64,000 nt of DNA from Dulcicalothrix desertica PCC 7102. GTDB taxonomy: Bacteria; Cyanobacteriota; Cyanobacteriia; Cyanobacteriales; Nostocaceae. The notes below the pieces were generated by a model. That model ran no database searches and was not told the DNA's origin. It saw only the letters and a list, made by a program, of their open reading frames with translations. The position numbers and the translations under genes are program-made. Of the stretch, positions 51,073 through 59,132 are shown in pieces (the first letter of the stretch is position 1; each line of letters starts with the position of its first letter). The stretch lies in assembly GCF_003991905.1 (NCBI RefSeq), contig NZ_RSCL01000020.1, forward strand, positions 143,715 through 207,714, read 5' to 3'.

Positions 51073-53775
51073 ATGAGAATCCTCAAAATCCAGACCTTAC
51101 GCGGTCCCAACTATTGGAGCATTCGACGCCACAAGTTGATTGTCATGCGCCTCGATTTAGAGAACCTCGCCGAGACGCCCTCGAATGAAATCCCCGGTTT
51201 TTACGAAGGATTAGTTGAGGCGCTGCCAAGTCTGGAGAGTCACCATTGTTCTCCTGGCTGTCGTGGTGGCTTCTTGATGCGAGTCAAAGAAGGCACAATG
51301 ATGGGTCACATCATTGAACATGTTGCCTTAGAACTGCAAGAGCTAGCTTCGATGCCTGCTGCCTTTGGACGTACACGCGAAACTGCTACACCAGGAGTCT
51401 ACCAGGTTGTTTTCGAGTATGAAAACGAGGAAGCAGGGCGCTACGCTGGCAGAGCAGCAGTAAGACTGTGCCAAAGCATCGCTGACCGAGGACGGTATCC
51501 AAAAGCCGAACTTGAGCAAGATTTGCAAGATTTGCGTGACTTTGCCAAGGAAGGAGCGCTTGGACCTTCAACCGAAGCCATTGTTAAGGAAGCTGAGAAA
51601 AAAGGTATCCCCTGGATGACTCTCGGCGCCCGTTTCTTAATTCAATTAGGCTATGGCGCTGCTTCTAAACGCATTCAAGCTACCATGACCAACAATACAG
51701 GTATTTTGGGAGTGGAGCTAGCGTGCGACAAAGAAGCAACCAAACGCATTTTGGCATCGTCAGGAATTCCCGTTCCCAAAGGCACAGTCATCAATTTCCT
51801 TGATGATTTACAAGAAGCTATTGAGTTTGTTGGTGGCTATCCAATTGTGATTAAACCATTAGATGGCAACCACGGACGCGGTATTACAATTGATATTCGT
51901 AGTTGGGATGAAGCTGAAAGCGCATATGATGCCGCACGTCAAGTATCTCGTGCGGTAATTGTTGAAAAATATTACGTCGGACGTGACCACCGCGTATTAG
52001 TCGTGGACGGCAAAGTTGTAGCGGTGGCAGAACGTGTACCCGCACACGTTGTAGGTGATGGCAAATCTACAATTTCCGAACTAATTGAAGAAACCAACAA
52101 TGACCCAAATCGTGGTGAGGGACACGACAAAGTACTTACAAAAATAGAATTAGACCGGACTAGCTATCAATTGCTAGAACGCCAAGGTCTTACTTTAAAT
52201 AGTGTTCTACCTAAAGATAGAATTTGTTATTTACGTGCAACTGCCAATTTAAGTACTGGTGGTATAGCAGTTGACCGAACCGACGAAATTCACCCTGAGA
52301 ATATTTGGTTAGCGCAGCGCGTCGTTCGAGTCATTGGCTTGGACATTGCTGGTATGGATGTTGTTACTTCCGATATCAGTCGTCCTTTACGCGAAACCGA
52401 TGGTGTGATTGTCGAGGTTAACGCTGCTCCTGGTTTTCGGATGCACATCGCTCCTTCGCACGGTACACCCCGTAACGTCGCAGGCGCCGTGGTTGATATG
52501 CTGTTCAAAAATGAACAAGCAAGTCGCGTCCCTATTCTCAGCGTCACTGGTACAAATGGGAAAACTACTACCACCCGCTTGTTAGCGCACATCTTCCGTC
52601 AAACAAGTAAAGTAGTAGGATATACCACAACAGACGGAACTTATATCGGAGATTATTTAGTAGAAGCAGGCGATAATACTGGACCCCAAAGCGCCCAACT
52701 AATTCTACAAGACCCAACAGTAGAGGTTGCAGTCTTAGAAACAGCGCGTGGAGGTATCCTTCGTTCTGGTTTAGCGTTTGAAGCTTCTAATGTAGGAGTA
52801 GTATTAAATGTTGCCGCAGACCACTTAGGATTAGGCGATATTGATACTATTGACCAGTTGGGGCATCTTAAAAGCGTAGTGGCAGAAGCTGTATATCCAG
52901 ATGGTTATGCAGTCCTTAACGCCGATGACCCACGAGTAGCGGCAATGGCAGAAAAAACCAAAGCGAACATTGCTTACTTCACAATGAAATCGGACTCACA
53001 GCTTGTACGTGACCATATCCAGAAGGGTGGAGTCGCGGCACTGTATGAGAACGGTTACATATCGATATTAAAAGGTGACTGGACACACCGAATAGAGAAA
53101 GTAGAAAATATTCCTCTGACAATGGGTGGACGGGCGCCGTTTATGATCGCGAATGCGTTAGCAGCATCGTTAGCGGCATTTGTACAAAACGTTAATATCG
53201 AACAAATTCGAGCCGGGTTAACAACGTTCCGTGCATCGGTGAGTCAAACACCAGGACGGATGAACTTGTTCAACTTGGGTAACTACCACGCACTCATAGA
53301 CTACGCTCACAACCCCCACAGCTACGAAGCACTAGGGTCATTTGTTCGTAACTGGACAACAGGACAACGAATAGGTGTAGTTGGAGGGCCTGGAGATAGA
53401 CGCGACGAAGATTTTGTCATGCTTGGTAAACTTGCCGCTGACATTTTCGACCGAGTAATTATCAAAGAAGACGACGACACACGCGGGCGCCAACGTGGTT
53501 CAGCCGCTGAGTTAATCTTGAAAGGTATCAAACAAGTTAAACCAAACTTTACTTACGAAACCATACTGGATGAAACTCAAGCAATTAACAAAGCACTTGA
53601 AGGGGCGCCAGACAACAGCTTAGTCGTGATATTACCCGAAAGCGTCAATCGCGCAATTCAACTAATTAAAGCGCGCGGAGTTGTCAAAGAGGAAACACAA
53701 CAAACTCAACCAACAACCGTTAGTGACTCCTCACAAGTAGGCGCCTCCGGAACCACAGTAGTAAATCGATTGTAG
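51073..53775 (+). CDS. cphA: Cyanophycin synthetase
   Basis: A 900-residue CphA1-type enzyme that builds the Asp-Arg polymer cyanophycin, a nitrogen store important in heterocystous cyanobacteria. The N-terminal domain (about 1-160) starts MRILKIQTLRGPNYWSI. The ATP-grasp domain (about 160-480) contains PIVIKPLDGNHGRGI and VEVNAAPGFRMH. The Mur-ligase-like domain has the P-loop VTGTNGKTTTTRLLAH and VAVLETARGGILRSGL. The ATG at 51073 is chosen over an open extension to 51043. Complete. Confidence 0.96.
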   Translation: MRILKIQTLRGPNYWSIRRHKLIVMRLDLENLAETPSNEIPGFYEGLVEALPSLESHHCSPGCRGGFLMRVKEGTMMGHIIEHVALELQELASMPAAFGRTRETATPGVYQVVFEYENEEAGRYAGRAAVRLCQSIADRGRYPKAELEQDLQDLRDFAKEGALGPSTEAIVKEAEKKGIPWMTLGARFLIQLGYGAASKRIQATMTNNTGILGVELACDKEATKRILASSGIPVPKGTVINFLDDLQEAIEFVGGYPIVIKPLDGNHGRGITIDIRSWDEAESAYDAARQVSRAVIVEKYYVGRDHRVLVVDGKVVAVAERVPAHVVGDGKSTISELIEETNNDPNRGEGHDKVLTKIELDRTSYQLLERQGLTLNSVLPKDRICYLRATANLSTGGIAVDRTDEIHPENIWLAQRVVRVIGLDIAGMDVVTSDISRPLRETDGVIVEVNAAPGFRMHIAPSHGTPRNVAGAVVDMLFKNEQASRVPILSVTGTNGKTTTTRLLAHIFRQTSKVVGYTTTDGTYIGDYLVEAGDNTGPQSAQLILQDPTVEVAVLETARGGILRSGLAFEASNVGVVLNVAADHLGLGDIDTIDQLGHLKSVVAEAVYPDGYAVLNADDPRVAAMAEKTKANIAYFTMKSDSQLVRDHIQKGGVAALYENGYISILKGDWTHRIEKVENIPLTMGGRAPFMIANALAASLAAFVQNVNIEQIRAGLTTFRASVSQTPGRMNLFNLGNYHALIDYAHNPHSYEALGSFVRNWTTGQRIGVVGGPGDRRDEDFVMLGKLAADIFDRVIIKEDDDTRGRQRGSAAELILKGIKQVKPNFTYETILDETQAINKALEGAPDNSLVVILPESVNRAIQLIKARGVVKEETQQTQPTTVSDSSQVGASGTTVVNRL

Positions 53776-53781
53776 GGGAAT

Positions 53782-53836
53782 CTCGTTGTAAGCGCTTCAG
53801 CGCTTTCCCCTTAAGTACTTAAGTACTTACAACGAG
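53782..53836. terminator. Long hairpin between convergent cphA and tatA
   Basis: CTCGTTGTAAG and CTTACAACGAG form an 11-bp outer stem enclosing a second palindrome (AGCGCTTCAGCGCT) and AAGTACTTAAGTACTT. Likely ends both transcripts. Confidence 0.7.
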
Positions 53837-53842
53837 CATTTT

Positions 53843-54028
53843 CTACTTCTTCTCATCAATATCATCATCCTGAGTCGGCACCTCCGAATTCGGATTATTC
53901 AACTCATCCTTAAACCCCCGTAGAGTTTTACCAAGCGCACTACCCAACTCAGGAATTTTTTTCGGTCCAAATACCAATAGTGCAACTACACCAATAACCG
54001 CCATTTCCGTCCATCCCAATCCAAACAT
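53843..54028 (-). CDS. tatA: Twin-arginine translocase subunit TatA/TatE family
   Basis: A 61-residue protein: N-terminal membrane helix MFGLGWTEMAVIGVVALLVFGPKKIPELG, then an amphipathic helix SALGKTLRGFKDEL and an acidic tail. This is the full TatA layout; TatA oligomers form the pore for folded Tat substrates. ATG at 54028 is preferred over the GTG at 54037. Alone in its transcription unit. Confidence 0.93.
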   Translation of the reverse strand: MFGLGWTEMAVIGVVALLVFGPKKIPELGSALGKTLRGFKDELNNPNSEVPTQDDDIDEKK

Positions 54029-54140
54029 AAGTACCACCTCTAAAAAATCTTCCTTAAATTACTATAATTGATCCCTCCAACCCCCCGAAGTCGCGGGAGG
54101 CTATAAATTTTCTTATTTTTCTTGTGGAACTTCTTGTAAA

Positions 54141-54170
54141 AATTCTTGTGGAATGGGCATCCTTGCCCGT
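54141..54170. repeat. GGGCATCCTTGCCC hairpin with upstream partial units
   Basis: CTTGTGGAATGGGCATCC family member; two degraded CTTGTGGAA/CTTGTAAAA half-units precede it, as in the tandem array at 31212. Followed by ACAGAGTACACAGAGTACACAG. Confidence 0.55.
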
Positions 54171-54246
54171 TCAGTCTCCCTTGTGCATTGGATATAATAT
54201 ATTTTTTACCACAGAGACACAGAGTACACAGAGTACACAGAGCTTA

Positions 54247-54435
54247 GAGGTTGTTTGAAAAGTGTCTGTGAATGTCATGAGTCGCGAACGTTAACGCAGT
54301 TTTCCCGCAGGGTAGCATCTCAGTATATGTCCAAAACCCTAGATTCTAGCCTGCGGCAAATGCTCCGCATTACGTTCCGTAAGACTCCACTCGCTTGGGA
54401 CAATTTATACCTTAGCCGACTTTTCAAACATCCTC
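54247..54435 (+). mobile_element. 189-bp MITE-like element, copy B
   Basis: Same length as copy A (46753-46941) and nearly identical, in opposite orientation. Starts GAGGTTGTTTGAAAAGTG, ends with the inverse of GAGGATGTTTGAAAAGTC, flanked by TTA on both sides (54244-54246, 54436-54438). The two copies are 7.3 kb apart in inverted orientation. Confidence 0.85.
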
Positions 54436-54599
54436 TTATAGAGGCGCCAACAAGCCAAAATTAATGACGTAGGTTGGGTGTCCGATTGGAACCTAACATT
54501 CTGCCTTAAAATTAAGGCATTAGTTATGCATTAAAAACTAATTTTTTTTATAAACTAAATATAGAAAGTTTGCTTTTATAACATTAATGAATAATTATT

Positions 54600-54849
54600 T
54601 TATTCTTTATATATTGGTCTGTTAAGAGCAGAATTAAGGTATTGCTGGATGATTAAGTGACTTTAAAGTTTCGGCTTCACGTTCAAACAGTTTTAAATCG
54701 TCCCACTCAAAGTCATTGCTAAAATTAAGTAGTTTGATTACAACTGGTTGATTTGATTGTAAATCTAGTGCTAATAAAGTTCGGCGCCCTGCTTTTTTAC
54801 CGAGTAGTTGTTCAACCTGGTAGCGTTCCCCTAAAATCTCACCTTTCAT
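54600..54849 (-). pseudogene. Deleted duplicate of the neighbouring Ser/Thr kinase gene
   Basis: The first 71 codons (KGEILGERYQVEQLLGKKAGRR through LKSLNHPAIP) nearly equal the N terminus of the kinase at 55013-56428. Directly after a stop formed at the junction, a shifted frame gives LNSALNRPIYKE and a stop at 54600-54602, matching the last residues of the same kinase (SSALDRPIYKEENNDK). About 400 central codons are deleted. Duplication followed by internal deletion is the simplest account. Confidence 0.85.
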
Positions 54850-55012
54850 ATACAGTTTTTGCTATACGCTTTTTCATGGTTATAGCTACAAGATGCTGGT
54901 ATTCGCAAGATGCACGCGCTAATCACATGGAAACTTAAAATATAGTTTATGTAAGAAAAACATTGGAAACTAATATTTTATATAATATAAATCCAGAAAA
55001 TATACTTTTACA

Positions 55013-56428
55013 CTATTTATCATTATTTTCTTCTTTATAAATTGGTCTATCAAGAGCAGAACTAAGCAAATTAGCTAACCAAGTTATTTCAGCTTCGCTT
55101 AAATGGTTTGCGCGGCTAATTAAAAATTTATGAAACCCTACATAAATTGATATTTCTTGAATATTTTTAGAATGTTTAGTTAGTGTTATATTACTTATAT
55201 ATTGTCGTGAAACTGTGTTATTTAAGTTAAATACTGTTGATTCATTACCATAATTGGTTGTAATAAATGTTGAATTTATCAATATTCTTTTCTGCTCTAC
55301 TAACTTATGAAATGGTAAAAAAACTAAGTAACCTAGTGGTAATAATATCGCTGAGTACATTAAGCTAAAACCAATAATTCTGAAAAAAGCAATTGCATTT
55401 ATTCCTATAAATATGCTGTACAATATTATAAAAAATGAAAATACTACTAAAGTTGGAGTACAAAAAGCAAGAAGTTTGGCTATCAATTTCATAAATTTAT
55501 TTTTGATGATTACAGGAGGGGGAATAATAATTTCTAAAAATTCTTTTTGATTTTTAACAATGATACTGCTACCTTTTAACGGTAAAAAAGAGCTTGTTTC
55601 AAAAGCCTTATAATCGTAAAGCTTATTATCTAATAATATTTCTAGTGTATCGCTTGCAGAACTGTAGCGCTGATTTAAACTCGGAAGAGTCATCAGCTTT
55701 AACCACTCAACAAATTCCTTACTCACTTTAGCTTGATCTTCAAATTCAATCTTTAAATCAACTTGTGGTAAATCAGCAGGATGACTACCTGTTACTAGGT
55801 AAATTAACGTGGCGCCTAAACTATAAATATCAGAAGCTGGTACCGCGCGTCCACCGAATTGTTCTGGCGCCATATACCCATAAGTTCCAACAACAGTCAT
55901 AGTTCCACCTTCTTTTGCTGCGACTGTTTGCACCGAACCAAAGTCTACTAAATAAACTTTTCCAACCGAGTTACCCGACCTGTCGCTTAACAAAATATTG
56001 CTGGGTTTAATATCACGGTGTATTACAGGTGGGTTTTGCGAATGTAGGTATATTAGTATCTCTAAAAGTGAAGAAGCAATTTCTTTGACTTCGCTTTCTG
56101 TAAAAGTACGTCCAGCTTTTAAATATTGTTCTAAAGTTTTGGCTTCAATATAGTTTTGTACAAGCGCAAAACCTTTTACTGTGTCTAAACTCACTTCAAA
56201 GTAATCTAGATAACGTGGTATTGCTGGATGATTAAGTGACTTTAAAGTTTCGGCTTCACGTTCAAACAGTTTTAAGTCGTCCCACTCAAAGTCATTGCTG
56301 AAAGTGAGTAGTTTGATTACAACTGGTTGATTTGATTGTAAATCTTGTGCTAAAAAAGTTCGGCGCCCTGCTTTTTTGCCGAGCAGTTGTTCAACTTGGT
56401 AGCGTTCCCCTAAAATCTCACCTTTCAT
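55013..56428 (-). CDS. Membrane-linked Ser/Thr protein kinase
   Basis: A 471-residue Hanks-type kinase. The N-terminal kinase domain (about 1-265) has VVIKLL with the ATP-binding Lys, VIHRDIKPSNILL (catalytic loop), VDFGSVQ (metal-binding Asp) and YMAPEQFGGRAVPASDIYSLG. The Gly-rich loop is poor (LGKKAGRRT). The C-terminal domain (about 300-460) starts LEIIIPPPVI, has two membrane segments and ends in a soluble part; a related domain occurs in the gene at 63471. Start MKGEIL (56428) is conserved with the pseudogene copy; a GTG nine codons upstream is possible. Confidence 0.85.
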   Translation of the reverse strand: MKGEILGERYQVEQLLGKKAGRRTFLAQDLQSNQPVVIKLLTFSNDFEWDDLKLFEREAETLKSLNHPAIPRYLDYFEVSLDTVKGFALVQNYIEAKTLEQYLKAGRTFTESEVKEIASSLLEILIYLHSQNPPVIHRDIKPSNILLSDRSGNSVGKVYLVDFGSVQTVAAKEGGTMTVVGTYGYMAPEQFGGRAVPASDIYSLGATLIYLVTGSHPADLPQVDLKIEFEDQAKVSKEFVEWLKLMTLPSLNQRYSSASDTLEILLDNKLYDYKAFETSSFLPLKGSSIIVKNQKEFLEIIIPPPVIIKNKFMKLIAKLLAFCTPTLVVFSFFIILYSIFIGINAIAFFRIIGFSLMYSAILLPLGYLVFLPFHKLVEQKRILINSTFITTNYGNESTVFNLNNTVSRQYISNITLTKHSKNIQEISIYVGFHKFLISRANHLSEAEITWLANLLSSALDRPIYKEENNDK

Positions 56429-56526
56429 ATACCGTGTTATATCAAGCTTTTTCACGGTTATAGCTACAAGGTACAGGTATTTGCAAGAAGCGCGCCTTTA
56501 TTACACAGAAACTTTAAAATACATAA

Positions 56527-56898
56527 TTAAGGTCTTGGTACTATACTGGGGTGTTTTCCTGCGTAATAAACAATTACTTTTAATTGTTCTTCATTTGGGA
56601 TGTAATATACCCTGTCTCCTCCTGTTAATTCATATTCCCAGGCGCCTTATGGTTTTCCTTTTAGAGGGAAAACACGACCTTGTAGCCTAGTAATTGGTGT
56701 AGTACTTAAGAACTCATAACAGCGGTAGCAGTTTTCTGGATAACGAGTTAACAAAGTTTCCCAATTACGATTAATCTTGCGATTCTTAGCAACTACAAGC
56801 CAAGTTTGTTCTGTATCAAATAAACCAGGCGTAGTTAGTTTTACTTCTGGAGATTCTATATTTTCTAATATTGAATCATCAGAGATATTTTCTGACAT
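56527..56898 (-). pseudogene. RelE/ParE-like toxin gene with an in-frame nonsense codon
   Basis: The first 83 codons end ...TPITRLQGRVFPLKGKP before a TAA at 56647-56649. In the same frame the protein continues GAWEYELTGGDRVYYIPNE, KVIVYYAGKHPSIVPRP and a normal stop at 56527. The NWETLLTRYPENCYRCYEFL and GDRVYY parts resemble RelE-superfamily toxins. A single change at the TAA would restore a 123-residue protein. It follows an antitoxin-like gene by 8 bp. Confidence 0.75.
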
Positions 56899-56906
56899 AT
56901 AAAAAC

Positions 56907-57176
56907 CTAAGCTGCACCCTCAATAATTGGTTTAGTTAACGGTACTTCATCTGATTCAGCATTAAAAGCTGCTGCGATTTCAGGACTAGAAATAGCAAGT
57001 GCGCTTTCATGCCATTCATGGATAATTGCTTGAAGTTCTGTCCATGCCTCATTTGACATGCTAGTTGAGTGATAAGCATCGTTAATTTCTGCGACAAAAT
57101 CTTGAAGAGCCTCAGAATCAAACACCCCAAGCCAGCCACACGGATGCTCTGCACTTATTTTTTCTTGAAGTAGCAA
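56907..57176 (-). CDS. Antitoxin-like partner of the broken RelE-like toxin
   Basis: An 89-residue protein: LDSEALQDFVAEI-type N terminus (here CGWLGVFDSEALQDFVAEINDAYHS), a helical WTELQAIIHEWHESALAI and an acidic tail. This resembles small antitoxins placed before RelE-like toxins. The start codon is a TTG and the region just upstream is a HicA remnant, so the true N terminus is uncertain; it may itself be truncated. Confidence 0.55.
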   Translation of the reverse strand: MLLQEKISAEHPCGWLGVFDSEALQDFVAEINDAYHSTSMSNEAWTELQAIIHEWHESALAISSPEIAAAFNAESDEVPLTKPIIEGAA

Positions 57177-57182
57177 AGAGCT

Positions 57183-57278
57183 ATTTTATCTATTCCTGTT
57201 CATAGTAATCGAGATTTACCAATAGGTACTTTGAAAAGTATTATGAATGATGCAGGGCTGACGGAAGAAGATTTATAA
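57183..57278 (+). pseudogene. HicA toxin C-terminal remnant
   Basis: The frame ILSIPVHSNRDLPIGTLKS followed by IMNDAGLTEEDL and a stop at 57276-57278 is the C-terminal half of a HicA mRNA interferase (motif PVH then GTLxxI and the AGL-EE end). The N-terminal half with the catalytic His region and any hicB are missing. Confidence 0.75.
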
Positions 57279-57390
57279 TTTTATAAGTATTTAATTAGTT
57301 ATAGCTAAATAACGTGGAGTCGTCAGTTTGATTCCGGCGCCTCCACGTACATAATAGTTTGTGTAAATTTAATCACTTACACGCTCGATT

Positions 57391-57846
57391 TTATTCTTGT
57401 GTTTCTTCGCTTGGTTCTGACTCGGTTTGTTCCGCTTCTGGTTCAGGTTCAGCTTTCGCAACAGGTCTAACTGGTTTGGGACCGCGCGCTAATGCTGGAT
57501 TAGCTGGTGGTCTCGAATCATCACCGAAGGAACCTTTTTTACCTTTGCCGGAGCGTTTATCTTTACGGTCGTTTCTGTCATTACGGTCGTTACGGTCATC
57601 ACGGTCGTTACGCTTTGAACCTAAGCGGATTGAATCACGAGAGTCTTCAACATCTGAATCTTGGGAATCTTTGTCAGTTCTCTTTTTAAGTACAGGTAAA
57701 GGAACAGGTGAAGACTGAGGTTGTGATTCTAATTGCGGTTCTGCTTGTGCTTCTGTTTGTGGTTCTGCTTGCGGTTCTGCTTGTGGTTCCGATTGAGTTT
57801 CAGCAATCGCCTGACGTTCAGATTTCTTGATTGGACGTTCTACCAT
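57391..57846 (-). CDS. Low-complexity, probably disordered charged protein
   Basis: A 151-residue protein starting MVERPIKKSERQAIAE, followed by a Gln/Pro/Glu tract (QAEPQAEPQTEAQAEPQ), a charged middle with RNDRNDRNDRNDRKD repeats and an acidic end. It has no membrane segment. The repeats are also visible in the DNA (CGGTCGTT units near 57570-57610). No known family; the pattern is that of a disordered, possibly RNA-associated protein. Confidence 0.55.
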   Translation of the reverse strand: MVERPIKKSERQAIAETQSEPQAEPQAEPQTEAQAEPQLESQPQSSPVPLPVLKKRTDKDSQDSDVEDSRDSIRLGSKRNDRDDRNDRNDRNDRKDKRSGKGKKGSFGDDSRPPANPALARGPKPVRPVAKAEPEPEAEQTESEPSEETQE

Positions 57847-57996
57847 TGTTAATTTATATTAAGGTAATTGTATGATACCGCGCTTTGGTGATATGTAAAG
57901 TCGCAGTATCACTTCAAGTTGAAACGGTATATAACGAGTTTACTAGGAGTAGAGTAAAACAACATGCGGTTTTCATACTCCTTTGGAGGTTTTACA

Positions 57997-58597
57997 ATGG
58001 CATACAACGAATTTACTTGGGGTAAAGCTAGGCAAGATTTTGGGTTAACGGCAATTGAAGGAACGCGCTTTTTCGGTGAAATTGAACCAGTGGCGCCGAG
58101 TGAAATGTTTACGGATGTTACTCGCACGCAGTTTACCTTGGGCAACCGCAACAGGAAATGAGAAATCGTTTATGAAGGTATTATTAATCCGATTTTGTTA
58201 GAAGTACGCGATATATTAGAGCGACAAATTAGCGTGTTTTCGGGTGAGAAGTTTGATGTTGACGCAAGCGTTGGGCTGGACGGTTTCTGTGATTTCTTGA
58301 TTAAAATCATCTGAACAAATTGAAGTTGAGGCGCCTGTCGTTGTAGTTGTAGAAGCAAAACAAGAAAATATAAAATCTGGGTTGGGACAATGTGCGGCAA
58401 CAATGGTAGCTGCTCAAAGGTTTAATCAAAATAAACAGCTATCTGTTAAAGCTATTTACGGCAGCGTTAGTACTGGGACGCAATGGCGGTTTTTGAAACT
58501 TGAGGGAAATATTTTAACTTTAGATTTAATGGATTATCCAATTCCACCTGTAGAGCAAATTTTGGGCTTTTTGGTTTGGATAATGAAGCAAAATTAA
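57997..58597 (+). pseudogene. Cyanobacterial PD-(D/E)XK-like protein, two disabling mutations
   Basis: Begins MAYNEFTWGKARQDFGLTAIEG after a good GGAGGT site (57985-57990). An in-frame TGA at 58159 interrupts it; the frame then gives EIVYEGIINPILLEVRDILE and VDASVGLDGFCDFLI. At about 58304 an extra A in an A run shifts the frame, after which KSSEQIEVEAPVVVVVEAKQ and GQCAATMVAAQRFN run to a stop at 58595. The family is common in cyanobacteria; VVVVEAK would be the nuclease motif. Non-functional here. Confidence 0.8.
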
Positions 58598-58611
58598 TTA
58601 CATGGGATACT

Positions 58612-59020
58612 TAACGGCGCCTAATTTCCTAGAGGATAAGTTAGATATTGATATATCCTCTAGGAAAAAGACCCAACGGCGCCCAATACTGCTCGGTTAA
58701 CGTATTCAAAGACGTGACATGTCACGTCTCTACAGGGCTTTTACGTTTCGCAATTGTCTTAACCGAGCAGTATTGCAACGGCGCCAAAATTTCTAGGTAA
58801 AAACTAATATATATGTTCATTCCCTAAAAAAATAGCCAACGGCGCCTAATTTCCTAGAGGATAAGTTGGATATAGATATATCCTCTAGGAAAAAGACCCA
58901 ACGGCACCAAAATTTCTAGGTAAAAACTAATATATATGTTCATTCCCTAGAAAAATAGCTAATGGCGCCCAATTTCCTAGAGGATAAGTTGGATATTGAT
59001 ATATCCTCTAGGAAAATGTG
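58612..59020. repeat. 123-bp tandem hairpin array
   Basis: Three copies of a 43-bp hairpin (TTTCCTAGAGGATAAG...CCTCTAGGAAA at 58625-58667, 58850-58892, 58973-59015) alternate with two copies of an AAAATTTCTAGG...CATTCCCTA segment (58786 and 58908). Spacing between hairpins 2 and 3 is 123 bp. Between 1 and 2 it is 225 bp, which becomes 123 bp when the inserted MITE and its 10-bp duplication are removed. GGCGCC or GGCACC marks each junction. Confidence 0.88.
58684..58775. mobile_element. CAATACTG-ended MITE inserted in the tandem array
   Basis: 92 bp with near-perfect ends CAATACTGCTCGGTTAA and TTAACCGAGCAGTATTG. Flanked by 10-bp duplications CAACGGCGCC (58674-58683 and 58776-58785). Interior carries a GACGTGACATGTCACGTC palindrome, unlike the interior of the xisI copy. 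Confidence 0.88.
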
Positions 59021-59093
59021 GATGGGTACTTCTTATTTTCTCTCCTCTGTGGTAAAAAACTATGTAACTGTACAGGCTTTTCATGCTGTGCTA

Positions 59094-59121
59094 CTCAGCA
59101 CTCAGCACTCAGCACTCAGCA
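59094..59121. repeat. Heptamer repeat (CTCAGCA)4
   Basis: Four exact units ahead of the hydrolase stop codon, the inverse of the GAGTGCT repeats between flv3 and flv1. Confidence 0.85.
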
Positions 59122-59132
59122 CTTTTAACTAA

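Noticed and set aside
58612-59020. Possible CRISPR array or attachment site
   Set aside because: The segments between hairpins are themselves repeated (period 123 bp), not unique spacers, and no cas genes are present.
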